From a virus: a stretch of 22,217 nt of DNA. The DNA is taken from positions 1 to 22,217 of the IMG/VR virus record IMGVR_UViG_3300040751_000012; one strand, given 5' to 3'. Both the position numbers and the translations under genes were made by a program. The notes under the pieces are model-generated. The model did no database searches. It saw nothing but the letters and a program-made list of their open reading frames with translations, and was not told the origin of the DNA. Below, piece by piece: positions 4,891 through 13,537 of this stretch (within the stretch, counting starts at the first letter, position 1; each line of letters begins with the position of its first letter).

Positions 4891-6120
4891 CTATAGGGCG
4901 ATTGCCATTGCGATTGCGAAGCCGTTAGTGGCAAGACTACTAGTATCTGTAGCTACATCCTGCCATCCTGAGAACGTGCGTACACGCATCACATTATCTG
5001 TGCTGTTAAAGTAAAGGTCACCGACATTCACTGTGCCTTCGTTAGTGTTTAGCTGGTAATCTTCTGCGTTTGAATCTGAAGTGAATGAACCGTAGTACAC
5101 ATCTACAAAGTCTTTAGCAGAGTTAGCTGCTTGGTTAGCCCAATACTTGGCTGAGTATTCAGCACTAGCACCTGCACCCTTTACGGCTGTGTCACGGTCA
5201 AAACCAGCACCACCACCCAAAGCCCACTGTTTAGCGGAGCCTTCTAGGTTTGTTACTTGTGTACCAATAGCGTATTCTTTAGATGAGAACTCAGTGCCAT
5301 CCACTAATCCTGTGGTTTCTACTGCCCAATCTTTAGCAGGTCCAGCACCAGCAGTATCTGTGATACCTGTACCACCTACAGACCAAGCCTTCGCTGAGTA
5401 ACCTTCACCTGTTACTGCTTCACCGTCTACCTTGACAGCCCAATTCTGTGCGTTAGTCTCAGAGGTTGCTGCATTAGTCTCACTTGTGCTTGCATTAGTT
5501 GCAGAGGTAGCAGCACCATCCTGATAATGCTTGGCTGAGTAGTCAGTAGTTGTACCATCTGACAGTGTGTACTGTGAACCAATCGGATGGATAGCAAGCT
5601 TAGTAGCATCTGGAATGATGTTACCTGTAGCTTCGTCAACCTCATCCTGTGCGGCTAGGATAGCTGCTGCTTCTGCTGCTGTAACAATACTATCTGCGTA
5701 GGCTTTTGTAGCAGCGTCTGTGCTTGCTGTAGGAGAGCCTACGTTAATAATTCTATTGTTACCAGCATCCCAACGGTTAGTTGTGTCCAGACCAATAGTG
5801 TCCCCAACCCTGTCTACTGCTTCTTGTGCAGAATGAAAGAGTTGGATAGCACTATTGTCTAAGTCTTCTTCTGTGAGAACTGAGCCTGATGCAAAGTCAA
5901 CTGCACGTGCTGTCAAATCAGTTGTACGGCGAACCTGTACAATAGCATTAGTTGTTGGTGCAGAAGTTAGCTGTACACTTGCAGCAGAAGGAAAGGTCAG
6001 GCCTGTCTCAGCCACACCATCTACCGTGACGCTAATCTCACTGGTATTTTGATATGTAAAGTTGATGGCAAACGTATCTGTTGTACCATCCCCTGTATAG
6101 TTAGTATATGAAAGAGCCAT
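4891..6120 (-). CDS. Tail fibre protein with T7 gp17-type N-terminal anchor
   Basis: Residues 1-~145 are the T7 tail-fibre N-terminal domain that docks on the tail: Thr-Asn-Tyr-Thr-Gly-Asp-Gly-Thr-Thr near the start, Val-Arg-Arg-Thr-Thr-Asp (about 62-67), Leu-Thr-Glu-Glu-Asp-Leu-Asp (about 82-88) and Asn-Arg-Trp-Asp-Ala (about 115-119). Residues ~194-338 are a shaft of degenerate repeats with a Ser-Ala-Lys-x-Trp-Ala core, interrupted by Ala-Thr-Ser-x-Thr-Asn-Ala units (203-224). Residues ~342-390 hold the Tyr-Gly-Ser-Phe and Gly-Asp-Leu-Tyr-Phe-Asn-Ser-Thr-Asp-Asn segment seen in many phage fibres. At 409 residues it is shorter than T7 gp17 (553) and lacks a recognisable receptor-binding tip, which the following small genes may supply. 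AAGGATAAGAG precedes the ATG. Confidence 0.9.
   Translation of the reverse strand: MALSYTNYTGDGTTDTFAINFTYQNTSEISVTVDGVAETGLTFPSAASVQLTSAPTTNAIVQVRRTTDLTARAVDFASGSVLTEEDLDNSAIQLFHSAQEAVDRVGDTIGLDTTNRWDAGNNRIINVGSPTASTDAATKAYADSIVTAAEAAAILAAQDEVDEATGNIIPDATKLAIHPIGSQYTLSDGTTTDYSAKHYQDGAATSATNASTSETNAATSETNAQNWAVKVDGEAVTGEGYSAKAWSVGGTGITDTAGAGPAKDWAVETTGLVDGTEFSSKEYAIGTQVTNLEGSAKQWALGGGAGFDRDTAVKGAGASAEYSAKYWANQAANSAKDFVDVYYGSFTSDSNAEDYQLNTNEGTVNVGDLYFNSTDNVMRVRTFSGWQDVATDTSSLATNGFAIAMAIAL
5107..5541 (-). repeat. Degenerate repeats coding for the fibre shaft
   Basis: Codes for fibre residues 194-338. The Ser-Ala-Lys-x-Trp/Tyr core recurs near residues 195, 242, 262, 280, 296, 323 and 335, with unit lengths of about 12 to 27 residues between most copies. 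A short heptad-like Ala-Thr-Ser-x-Thr-Asn-Ala series lies inside. The repeat is visible at protein level; DNA copies have diverged. Confidence 0.7.
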
Positions 6121-6140
6121 CTCTTATCCTTGTGTTTTGT

Positions 6141-6158
6141 CTAATGATGTAACTTTAG
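6141..6158 (-). promoter_or_regulatory. Candidate phage promoter element, copy 2
   Basis: On the minus strand CTAAAGTTACATCATTAG, differing from the copy at 21265-21282 by one base. It fills almost half of the 39-bp gap between the gp16-like and fibre genes and ends 20 bases before the fibre start codon. The placement would let the fibre locus be transcribed independently of the ejection genes. No intrinsic terminator is visible in the gap. Confidence 0.5.
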
Positions 6159-6159
6159 G

Positions 6160-9100
6160 TTAGTTGCCTAACTCGTTGGCTGTGTAGTTAATTAACTGCC
6201 TAGCACCATACAAAGATTGTGCAGGAAGTAGGCGTAATGCTCTACGATATTCTGCCTCTGTAATTTCACCATCATTATAGGCTTGTGTTACTTGTAACAT
6301 AGATTGTGCAATAGAAACAGCAGGTGGTGTCATGGCATATGTATTACCATCCATAGCACCAGTAGTAACCTGATAGATGTATCCAAATAAGGAAGCTGCA
6401 CCAATCTGACTTAACGCACCTTGTGCAAAGTTAGAAGGTTTCATACGTTCTTGTATGTATTCATCAGCATCACTCCGTCCAGCAGCGTTCATATGTACAC
6501 GTGCTGTATACATAAGGCTACCCATGAAAGCAGAAGACATAAGTATTTTTGCTACTGCCATATCACCATGTGCTGCTCGTACACCCAATCTCATTGTCTG
6601 CTGTTCAAGCGAAGCTAAAGGAAAACTAAGGAACTGAAAGAATGTTTTACCAAGTTCAGAGCGTAAGAAACCATTGGTTGATGCAATGTTCATTTCCTGT
6701 ACGCTTTGTCTTGCTTCCTTAAAACCTGCTGCTTGAAACTTTTCTCTAACAGGTTCAGGCCATTTCTCTAAGTTAAGCCTATCTAACACAGAACCTTTGA
6801 AATCAGCAAACTCATTGATAGCGTTCTTAATGTCGTTTACATCAGTATCATCTAAGCCTAATTGTCTTAGTTTTACATCACTAAATACACTACCACCCTT
6901 CTTAGCTGCTCGTGCAAACTGTGTAGAAAAATGTAGCATAGACATGCGCCGAAGCGTCTGTGTAACACCATTAAGACCTGACCAATAAGATACAAACTGT
7001 TGAGCCTTTAGTGCGCCTTTGCCCCATCCACTTTGTTCAGGACCAATGTAACCTTCAACATTGCCACCTTCATAACGAGTAGCTTTGTTATATCTACCTA
7101 AAGCAACCTCACCACCAATGCCCATGCCTTCTACAAGTTCTTTCATAAGGCCATCTTCAAGTCTACCTTGAGATGCTTTAGCGTACAACTTACGATAAGC
7201 TGGCATAGTCTTGAGTAGTGTTCTAACACTATATTCAAACATGGCGTTAGATATTTCCATGAGGGCTGACATCCCAGACATACCCATATTAACAGAGAAA
7301 CTATATGCTCTAGTAACAATAGCTGCTTCTCTAAAATTATTGGATACTTCTTCTCTTTGTGCTAGTCTTCCTGTGATACCATCATACATAAAGTCTAAGG
7401 CTTTTATTTCTTTGCTAGGGTCTATCCCCTTTTCTTTAGCCTCTTGTATAATGTTCTTTTTAAAAGCACTCCAAGAAGAGTTTATTTGATTTGTATTAAT
7501 ACCATTACGAGCAAGACCAACAGCACCTGACATTTGGAATATATAAGAGTTATGCAACTGCTCAATATCTTCCTCTAGCAAGTCGTAGAAATGTATTTCT
7601 TCTACCTCACCATCAGCACGTGTAGCATATACAGAAGTTTTTTCATCCAAGATAATTCTAGGACGTGCGCGTTTGTGGTCTTTAGATAACATCTTACCTG
7701 ACTTAGTAAGCATGTCTATAACATCTAATACCTCATCTTCATCAAAACGACTACCAAAGGTTTCTATGAAATCTTCGATGTTCATTTCGTTAGCACCTGC
7801 TGGTCCTTTAGCCATACCCACTTTAGGGTCAGTTATAGTCTTAGTATAACCTTGCGCTATTCTACGAATGTAATCATCAATAGACTTTTGTGTTATCCGT
7901 TTTCTACCTTTACGCTGTAAGCTTTTTGTCACATCAGCTACAATGTCAGGCTGTGCATTACGGATAGCTTTCTCAACTAAGTCAGCTATAGCTTCGTCTG
8001 CATTTGCTCCAAGCTTTTGACGCAGTGCTACAATCTTTTCATCGTTAAAAATACGTGGTAGATAGTTAGCGTGTCTATCCAGCATTAGCGGTGTAAAACC
8101 AGCCACATCATTTTTAATAGCAAGTTCAGCAAGCTGACGTTCCTGTTGCTTAAACAAATCAGCTACTGCTTTTACTTCAGGGTCAACGTCAGTAATAATA
8201 CCACGTGCATATCTAGAAGCTAGTTTATTAAACTCTTCTATTGTACCACCAGTACGTTTAGTCCATGCTCTTTGGTTAGGATGTAGTGTATATGCAGCAG
8301 GAATACGGAATTGACCTTGCATACGCTCTGCAATTTCAGATGCTGAATCTACTGTCTTAGTGGTTCCGTCTACAAAACCTGCGCTGTTCATACCAAGTTT
8401 AGCACCACCTAGTCTAGCTAGATTTAACTTAGACAAACCTGACCTAGCACCTGTAGAGATTAACTCTCGCAATCCAAACATACTAACACCTGCCATCTTA
8501 GGCACGGCAGCAGCTTCTTCTGCTGATATGTCTCCAATAGACCTAGCTGTAGATGTGGCATCAATAGACTGAATAAAACTTTCGTCCTTTAATGTATCAT
8601 CTATAAGCTTTTGTGTGGTTGCTTCTACATTGTTAGCATCGTAAAAGGCTCTTTGTGCAGGGGTAAGTTCACCACCTTCTGCTACAATCTTAGCTAGGCG
8701 TGATACGTTAGCACGTTTGACAAATGCAGTAGTGGCAGCGTTTATACCACCACCTAAACCTGCACCCAAGCCAGCAGCTATAAGTACATCGTTAGCATCA
8801 ATGTCATATTTTAACCCAGCACGGATACTCTCAAATGCTGCAAGTTCTGCTGCTGTTACACCAGCACCTGCTAATGCAGCCCTGCCTACAGAATAGGCTT
8901 TCTTGGCTCTCTTAGCCGCACCAGCAGCCAACACTGCACCACCAGTAAGGGGAGCAGCAGGGCCACTTAAAGCTGATATAGCAGCAGCGGAAGCACCAAT
9001 AGTAGCCCACTCAACAGGGTCAAACATAGCAGCCAATACTGTTGCTGATGTACCAGTAAAACCTTCGGCAGCTAGTTCAGCCCTACGCTGTTGAGTACGT

Positions 9101-9462
9101 AAGTGTGTTTCTTTTATTGCTAACGCACTATCCATACCTACAGTAGCGGCCTCTTGTAATACTTCCTTTACTGCTACTTTATCAAGCAAACCTTTAGTTA
9201 GGCTTTCAGTAATCTCAGGAGTTAAGTCGACAGGCTGACCATCATATGACCTGAACCTGTCCATGTTTTCATACACAGAAGGTATAATCCACTCTTCAGA
9301 AACAGCAGTACCTAGACTAGAGAGAAAACCCTTAGTCTCAGGTGCTGCTTGTTCTCTGGCTTGAAATAATTCAGCTTCAGTGACGGTTTGTAGAGAAGGT
9401 AACTCTTCATACCCTGTCTTAAATCCCAAATCTTTTAGGACTTGTTGTGAATCTTCAGCCAT
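6160..9462 (-). CDS. Internal virion protein D, T7 gp16-like, without the N-terminal lytic domain
   Basis: The largest ejection protein, expected to form part of the trans-envelope DNA channel and core. The 1100 residues compare with 1318 in T7 gp16. The first ~135 residues show no Glu-Ser/Gly-x-Met-Gln lytic transglycosylase pattern, which fits the shorter length and the domain's presence on the upstream gene. Residues ~135-247 are an Ala/Gly-rich hydrophobic region that could insert in a membrane. The C-terminal half has the Asn-Met-Gly-Met-Ser-Gly-Met-Ser-Ala-Leu-Met-Glu-Ile-Ser-Asn segment and Gly-x-Asn-Gly-Val-Thr-Gln-Thr-Leu-Arg-Arg, known to me from gp16-type proteins. The end (Leu-Leu-Pro-Ala-Gln-Ser-Leu-Tyr-Gly-Ala-Arg) is typical. 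AAGGA precedes the ATG. Confidence 0.9.
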   Translation of the reverse strand: MAEDSQQVLKDLGFKTGYEELPSLQTVTEAELFQAREQAAPETKGFLSSLGTAVSEEWIIPSVYENMDRFRSYDGQPVDLTPEITESLTKGLLDKVAVKEVLQEAATVGMDSALAIKETHLRTQQRRAELAAEGFTGTSATVLAAMFDPVEWATIGASAAAISALSGPAAPLTGGAVLAAGAAKRAKKAYSVGRAALAGAGVTAAELAAFESIRAGLKYDIDANDVLIAAGLGAGLGGGINAATTAFVKRANVSRLAKIVAEGGELTPAQRAFYDANNVEATTQKLIDDTLKDESFIQSIDATSTARSIGDISAEEAAAVPKMAGVSMFGLRELISTGARSGLSKLNLARLGGAKLGMNSAGFVDGTTKTVDSASEIAERMQGQFRIPAAYTLHPNQRAWTKRTGGTIEEFNKLASRYARGIITDVDPEVKAVADLFKQQERQLAELAIKNDVAGFTPLMLDRHANYLPRIFNDEKIVALRQKLGANADEAIADLVEKAIRNAQPDIVADVTKSLQRKGRKRITQKSIDDYIRRIAQGYTKTITDPKVGMAKGPAGANEMNIEDFIETFGSRFDEDEVLDVIDMLTKSGKMLSKDHKRARPRIILDEKTSVYATRADGEVEEIHFYDLLEEDIEQLHNSYIFQMSGAVGLARNGINTNQINSSWSAFKKNIIQEAKEKGIDPSKEIKALDFMYDGITGRLAQREEVSNNFREAAIVTRAYSFSVNMGMSGMSALMEISNAMFEYSVRTLLKTMPAYRKLYAKASQGRLEDGLMKELVEGMGIGGEVALGRYNKATRYEGGNVEGYIGPEQSGWGKGALKAQQFVSYWSGLNGVTQTLRRMSMLHFSTQFARAAKKGGSVFSDVKLRQLGLDDTDVNDIKNAINEFADFKGSVLDRLNLEKWPEPVREKFQAAGFKEARQSVQEMNIASTNGFLRSELGKTFFQFLSFPLASLEQQTMRLGVRAAHGDMAVAKILMSSAFMGSLMYTARVHMNAAGRSDADEYIQERMKPSNFAQGALSQIGAASLFGYIYQVTTGAMDGNTYAMTPPAVSIAQSMLQVTQAYNDGEITEAEYRRALRLLPAQSLYGARQLINYTANELGN

Positions 9463-9473
9463 TATTTTGTTCC

Positions 9474-12449
9474 TTACTGATTGCTATATTTTTTCATGCT
9501 TGCTCTAAATGCTTTAGACCTATCAAATCTATCACGGTCAGCACCAGCCCACCAGTTATCTAACCAGAACTCTGTTAAGTCCTGTTCACCATTAATAACT
9601 TTTGAAATGTCGGCAGTAGGATGTTGTAGCAAGTCATACACTGCAAGAGCCATCTGTTGATTGGCAGATAGTTCAGTGATAGTTTTCTGTATAGATTTAT
9701 TATCTCCTGATGTATCAATACTAGAAATCCATTCAGGCAGGTCTTGTCCAACAATCTTATGATAGTTCTTAGCACGTTGTATAGAAGTCTTAAACCTAGC
9801 TGGTTCAAACTGCATAACACCACGTGCTGGTCCATCCCCATATTGCTTGAGATTAGGGTTCATAGTACCATCTGATTCGTGGAAAGCCATCGGCTTGATA
9901 ACTTTTTCAAGAATATCCTGCTCAGAAACACCCTTTGTAATAGAAGCTTTAGCCAGCGCATCTGTTAAGTCTTGGCTAGTTTCTACATCATACTGACGTT
10001 CACCAGCATTTTGCGTAGCAATGATTGTTCTAGCTATTGCTGCCTGTTCTTTCTGAGTGATACCTCTTACAGATTTACCACCACTAGCTAGAAGACCCCT
10101 TACGTCTAGTTCAAGTTCTTCTATTAGTTCTGGTATATCTTCTAGTATGCGTTGTGCTTCTTGAATAGCTTTGACATTACTTAACTTACGCTTAGTATTA
10201 TCATACTCTTCTTTGAAGAATGTACCAACACCACCAACAGCCTGTGACAGTTGTGGTAATATCTCAGTTGTGGTTTCTTCCACTAAGTCAGGAACATCTA
10301 ATTGTTCTTGTGCAAAGACTTCGCTTACACTATCCTTAATACTTTGCAGAGCAGGAGAAATAGCCTCACCTAAATCTTTCAGAGGTTCAGAGATAACACT
10401 TAGCATATCGCCCATGTTCTCTTTGAACTCTTCCTTAGTTGGTAAGTCAGTACCCACATTCTGAGCCATCATCAAATCATCAGGAGAGAGGAATGGGTCA
10501 TCAATATCAGCTATGCTCTTAGGTTCACCCTCATCTGTCTTTGGTGCGCCAGTGGTAGGGTCTATGCCCATGTCTACAGCATCTTGGATATTTTTGGCTA
10601 TCAAATTATTAACAGCATTAGGGTCATTTAGTAACTGTTTCTTACTAATTGTACCTAGACTACCCATCCAGTTTCCTTGCTCATCAATAATGTTTACATT
10701 GACAATCTCTGGATTAACACCGTTTGTTAAAGCAACGCCAGCGTTTTCAACTGTGGGATATAGCTTACCAATAATGTTCTGCATCTGAACATCATTACCA
10801 ATCTCAGTTGCAGCGGCATTAAGTGTTTGCTGTACAGGAAGTGATACATTGACATCCGTATTACGCTGTTGAAAGCTAAGTTCAACACCATTAGAAGCAG
10901 TATGCACAATATGGTCTTGATTAAATACTTCTACAGCTAGTTTGATAGCTTCTTCTTCACTCTCCACACCTGACTGCATAAACAACATAGCATCTTCAAC
11001 AATATTATTTATGTTCTTAGTCTTATTCTTTGTATCACCGTGGTCTGTGATGAATACTGTACCTATTTCGTTTATTACTTTTGTTCTAAACTTGTTCTTA
11101 TTCTCAGGTACAATAGTTGTATCAATGTTTTGTGCTTTTAGGAGAGCAGTACCTAAGTCAACACCTTTATCACGTGACCATACTTCTGCAATACGGAAGC
11201 GTTTCATTTCTTCTTCAGACATTAAAGAAGAAGGAATATCTAGGCCTGATGCTTCCATCTGCATAATAGCTTGCATTGCTCTTTCAGCTTGTGCTATATT
11301 AGCTTCATTTATTTCACCATTAACAAGCATAAATTTGCCAGAATTAATGGAATCTTTTGCTGCTCTAGGTACTAAACCGTTTCTCTTATAGAAATCAACA
11401 ATAGCAGCCCCACTTAGGTTTTCAGATTGAGCATAAGATTCAAAAGCAGATACTACATCATCTTCACTAATTGTTTGTTTAGCACCGCTAGGTAGTGTAA
11501 TTTCTTTCCCTATCATAAGCATAGCATTACTAACAACTTTTCCGTCAGCAATACCAGTCATATAGGAATCAATACCACCAAGTATCTGTTGTTGAAACAC
11601 AATAGGGTCTTGTTGCTTTAACATTCTTTCGTCACGAATACGTAACTCGTTATTCATAGTCTTGACAGTTTTCTGATACCGTCCTACGTTGTATAACTTT
11701 TTCTGCTCACCCCATCTATACAAGGCATCTCTGCCATTAGATTGTGTACGTGGGGCAATAACATTCTCAAATACGTAATCGTTAATTTCATTAAACGAAT
11801 ATCCAGAAGCCATCTGATACTGATTAATAGTATCTTCAATTTGATTAACTTTGAATAGTGTTCTATCTGTAGGAGTAGCACCAATATCTGGGTCTCCCAT
11901 CATAGCTTCGTTATCAGAAATAGCTATTAGTTCTTCAGTCAGTGACTGCATGTCCATGTTAAAGTCATATTGACGCTTTGTTGGGTCATATACTTTAGCG
12001 AAGAAATTAAGATTGCCCATCTCAATATCAGAACTTAGGGCATCAACAAGCAGTTGGTCTCCTGACTGGTTAGCCATGTCAATAAAAGGTTGCATGACTT
12101 CAGCACGTCTTGAGGCTATTTCTTCCTCAGACAGTGACATATATTCTTCTTGGTTATCTAGGAAATCTTGACTAGCAGCACGTAATGCTTTACCTACACC
12201 TAGTTTTGCATCAGCAGCACGTTTAGCTGCCACACCTCTTTCAGCCTCTCGCTGTAATTTTAGGGCTTGTTCTTTCTTAGCCTGTGCTTCTGCTTTTATA
12301 GCAGGTGTAATGGCTGTAAGAAATTGTGATAAACCACTAGGTGGTACTTGCGCCTCTGGTGGTCTTACATAAGTTTCTACAGGAGTAGCAACAGCCCTGA
12401 GTTGTTCAGGCGCACTAAGTTCATCGACTTGTAATCTACGTTTAGCCAT
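9474..12449 (-). CDS. Internal virion protein, T7 gp15-like, with C-terminal lytic transglycosylase-like domain
   Basis: An ejection-channel protein carried in the internal core, called by position and by its long helical, Gln/Glu/Lys-rich character. At 991 residues it is longer than T7 gp15 (747). Residues 1-~80 are basic and helical; residues ~630-780 are acidic and helical. The extra length is explained by the last ~155 residues, which match the SLT/lysozyme-like pattern: His-Glu-Ser (Glu858 the candidate catalytic acid), Asn-Pro, then Ala-Arg-Gly-Val-Met-Gln (about 875-880), a helix Gln-Gln-Met-Ala-Leu-Ala-Val-Tyr-Asp-Leu-Leu and an aromatic Asn-Trp-Trp-Ala-Gly near the end. It would cut peptidoglycan so the channel can cross the wall. 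T7 carries this domain on gp16 instead. TAGGAG precedes the ATG. Confidence 0.85.
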   Translation of the reverse strand: MAKRRLQVDELSAPEQLRAVATPVETYVRPPEAQVPPSGLSQFLTAITPAIKAEAQAKKEQALKLQREAERGVAAKRAADAKLGVGKALRAASQDFLDNQEEYMSLSEEEIASRRAEVMQPFIDMANQSGDQLLVDALSSDIEMGNLNFFAKVYDPTKRQYDFNMDMQSLTEELIAISDNEAMMGDPDIGATPTDRTLFKVNQIEDTINQYQMASGYSFNEINDYVFENVIAPRTQSNGRDALYRWGEQKKLYNVGRYQKTVKTMNNELRIRDERMLKQQDPIVFQQQILGGIDSYMTGIADGKVVSNAMLMIGKEITLPSGAKQTISEDDVVSAFESYAQSENLSGAAIVDFYKRNGLVPRAAKDSINSGKFMLVNGEINEANIAQAERAMQAIMQMEASGLDIPSSLMSEEEMKRFRIAEVWSRDKGVDLGTALLKAQNIDTTIVPENKNKFRTKVINEIGTVFITDHGDTKNKTKNINNIVEDAMLFMQSGVESEEEAIKLAVEVFNQDHIVHTASNGVELSFQQRNTDVNVSLPVQQTLNAAATEIGNDVQMQNIIGKLYPTVENAGVALTNGVNPEIVNVNIIDEQGNWMGSLGTISKKQLLNDPNAVNNLIAKNIQDAVDMGIDPTTGAPKTDEGEPKSIADIDDPFLSPDDLMMAQNVGTDLPTKEEFKENMGDMLSVISEPLKDLGEAISPALQSIKDSVSEVFAQEQLDVPDLVEETTTEILPQLSQAVGGVGTFFKEEYDNTKRKLSNVKAIQEAQRILEDIPELIEELELDVRGLLASGGKSVRGITQKEQAAIARTIIATQNAGERQYDVETSQDLTDALAKASITKGVSEQDILEKVIKPMAFHESDGTMNPNLKQYGDGPARGVMQFEPARFKTSIQRAKNYHKIVGQDLPEWISSIDTSGDNKSIQKTITELSANQQMALAVYDLLQHPTADISKVINGEQDLTEFWLDNWWAGADRDRFDRSKAFRASMKKYSNQ

Positions 12450-12458
12450 TAGTAACTC

Positions 12459-13079
12459 CTATTCGTCATCAGCCATGCCCCACGGTGCATCTTGTACAGC
12501 ATATACAGCTTGACCACTACCAAAGATAGAACTAACAGACCCAGCAGCTAAGAATGTAGCAGCATAGGGGTCTACTTTATCCACTGTTAATGATTTTTCT
12601 ACAGCATATGCACTTGCTGCCGTACTAACTGCGTGAAATAATAAATTAGGTTTCATACCACGTGGTAATGAATTTATTCTATTCAAAGCTTCTGCTGAAG
12701 AACCTTGCTTTTGTAACTGTATTTGCTTTTCTAGGTTTTCTACATTAGCGTTGATAGCACTAAAGCCTCTTAGCTTTTGTTTATCATATTCATTAACAAG
12801 ATTATCTACTGAAGAACCAGATACACCTGCTTCACCTGCTGCAACTTTTGCTCTCTCTCTTTTCTTCATAGCTTCAATACTAAGAGCAAGCTTTTTTTCA
12901 GCGGCAATCTCAGATTCTTGTATCATACGTGCATTGAGACCCTGTATCTTTAGGTCTCTTGCAGCAGCGGCATTAACACGGTTTTGTTGGTAACGTGCTT
13001 CAGTCCATTCTGCTTCGTTCTCAGCCTGAAAGTAGCCAGCAACACCCTGACCTATAGTCAGTATGGTCAATGGTTCCAT
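12459..13079 (-). CDS. Internal virion protein B, T7 gp14-like
   Basis: A core and ejection protein; T7 gp14 inserts in the host outer membrane during infection. The 206 residues match T7 gp14 (196). The first ~25 residues are mildly hydrophobic (Leu-Thr-Ile-Gly-Gln-Gly-Val-Ala-Gly-Tyr-Phe), followed by a long Ala/Glu/Lys/Arg-rich helix (about residues 25-80). The family motif Val-Ala-Ala-Gly-Glu-Ala-Gly-Val-Ser-Gly-Ser-Ser-Val-Asp (about 79-92) comes next, then a Gln/Lys coiled segment (about 112-126). The C-terminal third is again moderately hydrophobic. GAGG lies before the start, which overlaps the gp13-like stop by TAATG. Confidence 0.88.
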   Translation of the reverse strand: MEPLTILTIGQGVAGYFQAENEAEWTEARYQQNRVNAAAARDLKIQGLNARMIQESEIAAEKKLALSIEAMKKRERAKVAAGEAGVSGSSVDNLVNEYDKQKLRGFSAINANVENLEKQIQLQKQGSSAEALNRINSLPRGMKPNLLFHAVSTAASAYAVEKSLTVDKVDPYAATFLAAGSVSSIFGSGQAVYAVQDAPWGMADDE

Positions 13080-13537
13080 TATCGTATCCTCACAAATTCT
13101 AGAAATGGTTTATTACCTACGCCCCATTTCTCATGTTTCTTGATAAATGTGAAACCAACAAAACGTAGCCAATTGATAGCTACAGTATAGTCTGCATCTA
13201 CTGCATTAGTAAGTAGGGGGTATTTTTGATTAGCTTCTTCTACCCATTTACGTGAGCCACGTAGGAATGGTAGCCATATCTTTTTGATAGCAGGTGTGGT
13301 CAGTAACCACGGTACTGCTACGTCATCGTCATACCTAGCTAGTCCATATATACCAGCTATCTCGCCTGTGTCTTTCACAGTGATAGTCCAACATTCTTCT
13401 GATTCATCAAAGCCTACCTGTAAGGCCTCTCTAGTGCTACCATGTGAGGCAAGTACCTCTTCCCTATCCTCAGGGCGTAAGTTGTCACAAAGATATTCAA
13501 CATCATCTTGGGTACTCTGTCTCACATGGACTTTCAT
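13079..13537 (-). CDS. Internal virion protein A, T7 gp13-like (GNAT-like fold)
   Basis: The 152 residues correspond to T7 gp13 (138 aa, DUF2833), needed for correct assembly of the internal core. The sequence has an acetyltransferase-like (GNAT) layout: an N-terminal Arg-Gln-Ser-Thr-Gln-Asp-Asp-Val-Glu-Tyr-Leu, a central strand pair (Trp-Thr-Ile-Thr-Val, Glu-Ile-Ala-Gly-Ile-Tyr-Gly), Pro-Trp-Leu-Leu-Thr-Thr-Pro, and the C-terminal Ala-Ile-Asn-Trp-Leu-Arg-Phe-Val-Gly-Phe that resembles the last GNAT helix-strand. No clear acetyl-CoA pyrophosphate loop is visible, so enzymatic activity is doubtful. Both ends overlap neighbours by TAATG. Position between nozzle and gp14-like genes is exactly that of T7. 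Confidence 0.85.
   Translation of the reverse strand: MKVHVRQSTQDDVEYLCDNLRPEDREEVLASHGSTREALQVGFDESEECWTITVKDTGEIAGIYGLARYDDDVAVPWLLTTPAIKKIWLPFLRGSRKWVEEANQKYPLLTNAVDADYTVAINWLRFVGFTFIKKHEKWGVGNKPFLEFVRIR

Noticed and set aside
9057-9462. Lytic transglycosylase domain at the N-terminus of the gp16-like protein
   Set aside because: No Glu-Ser plus Gly-x-Met-Gln pattern is visible in the first ~135 residues; that pattern is in the gp15-like protein instead.
10942-11391. 149-codon open frame on the plus strand, the longest antisense frame
   Set aside because: It lies wholly inside the gp15-like gene, codes for a Ser/Ile/Leu-rich product with no recognisable motif, and no other plus-strand gene exists.
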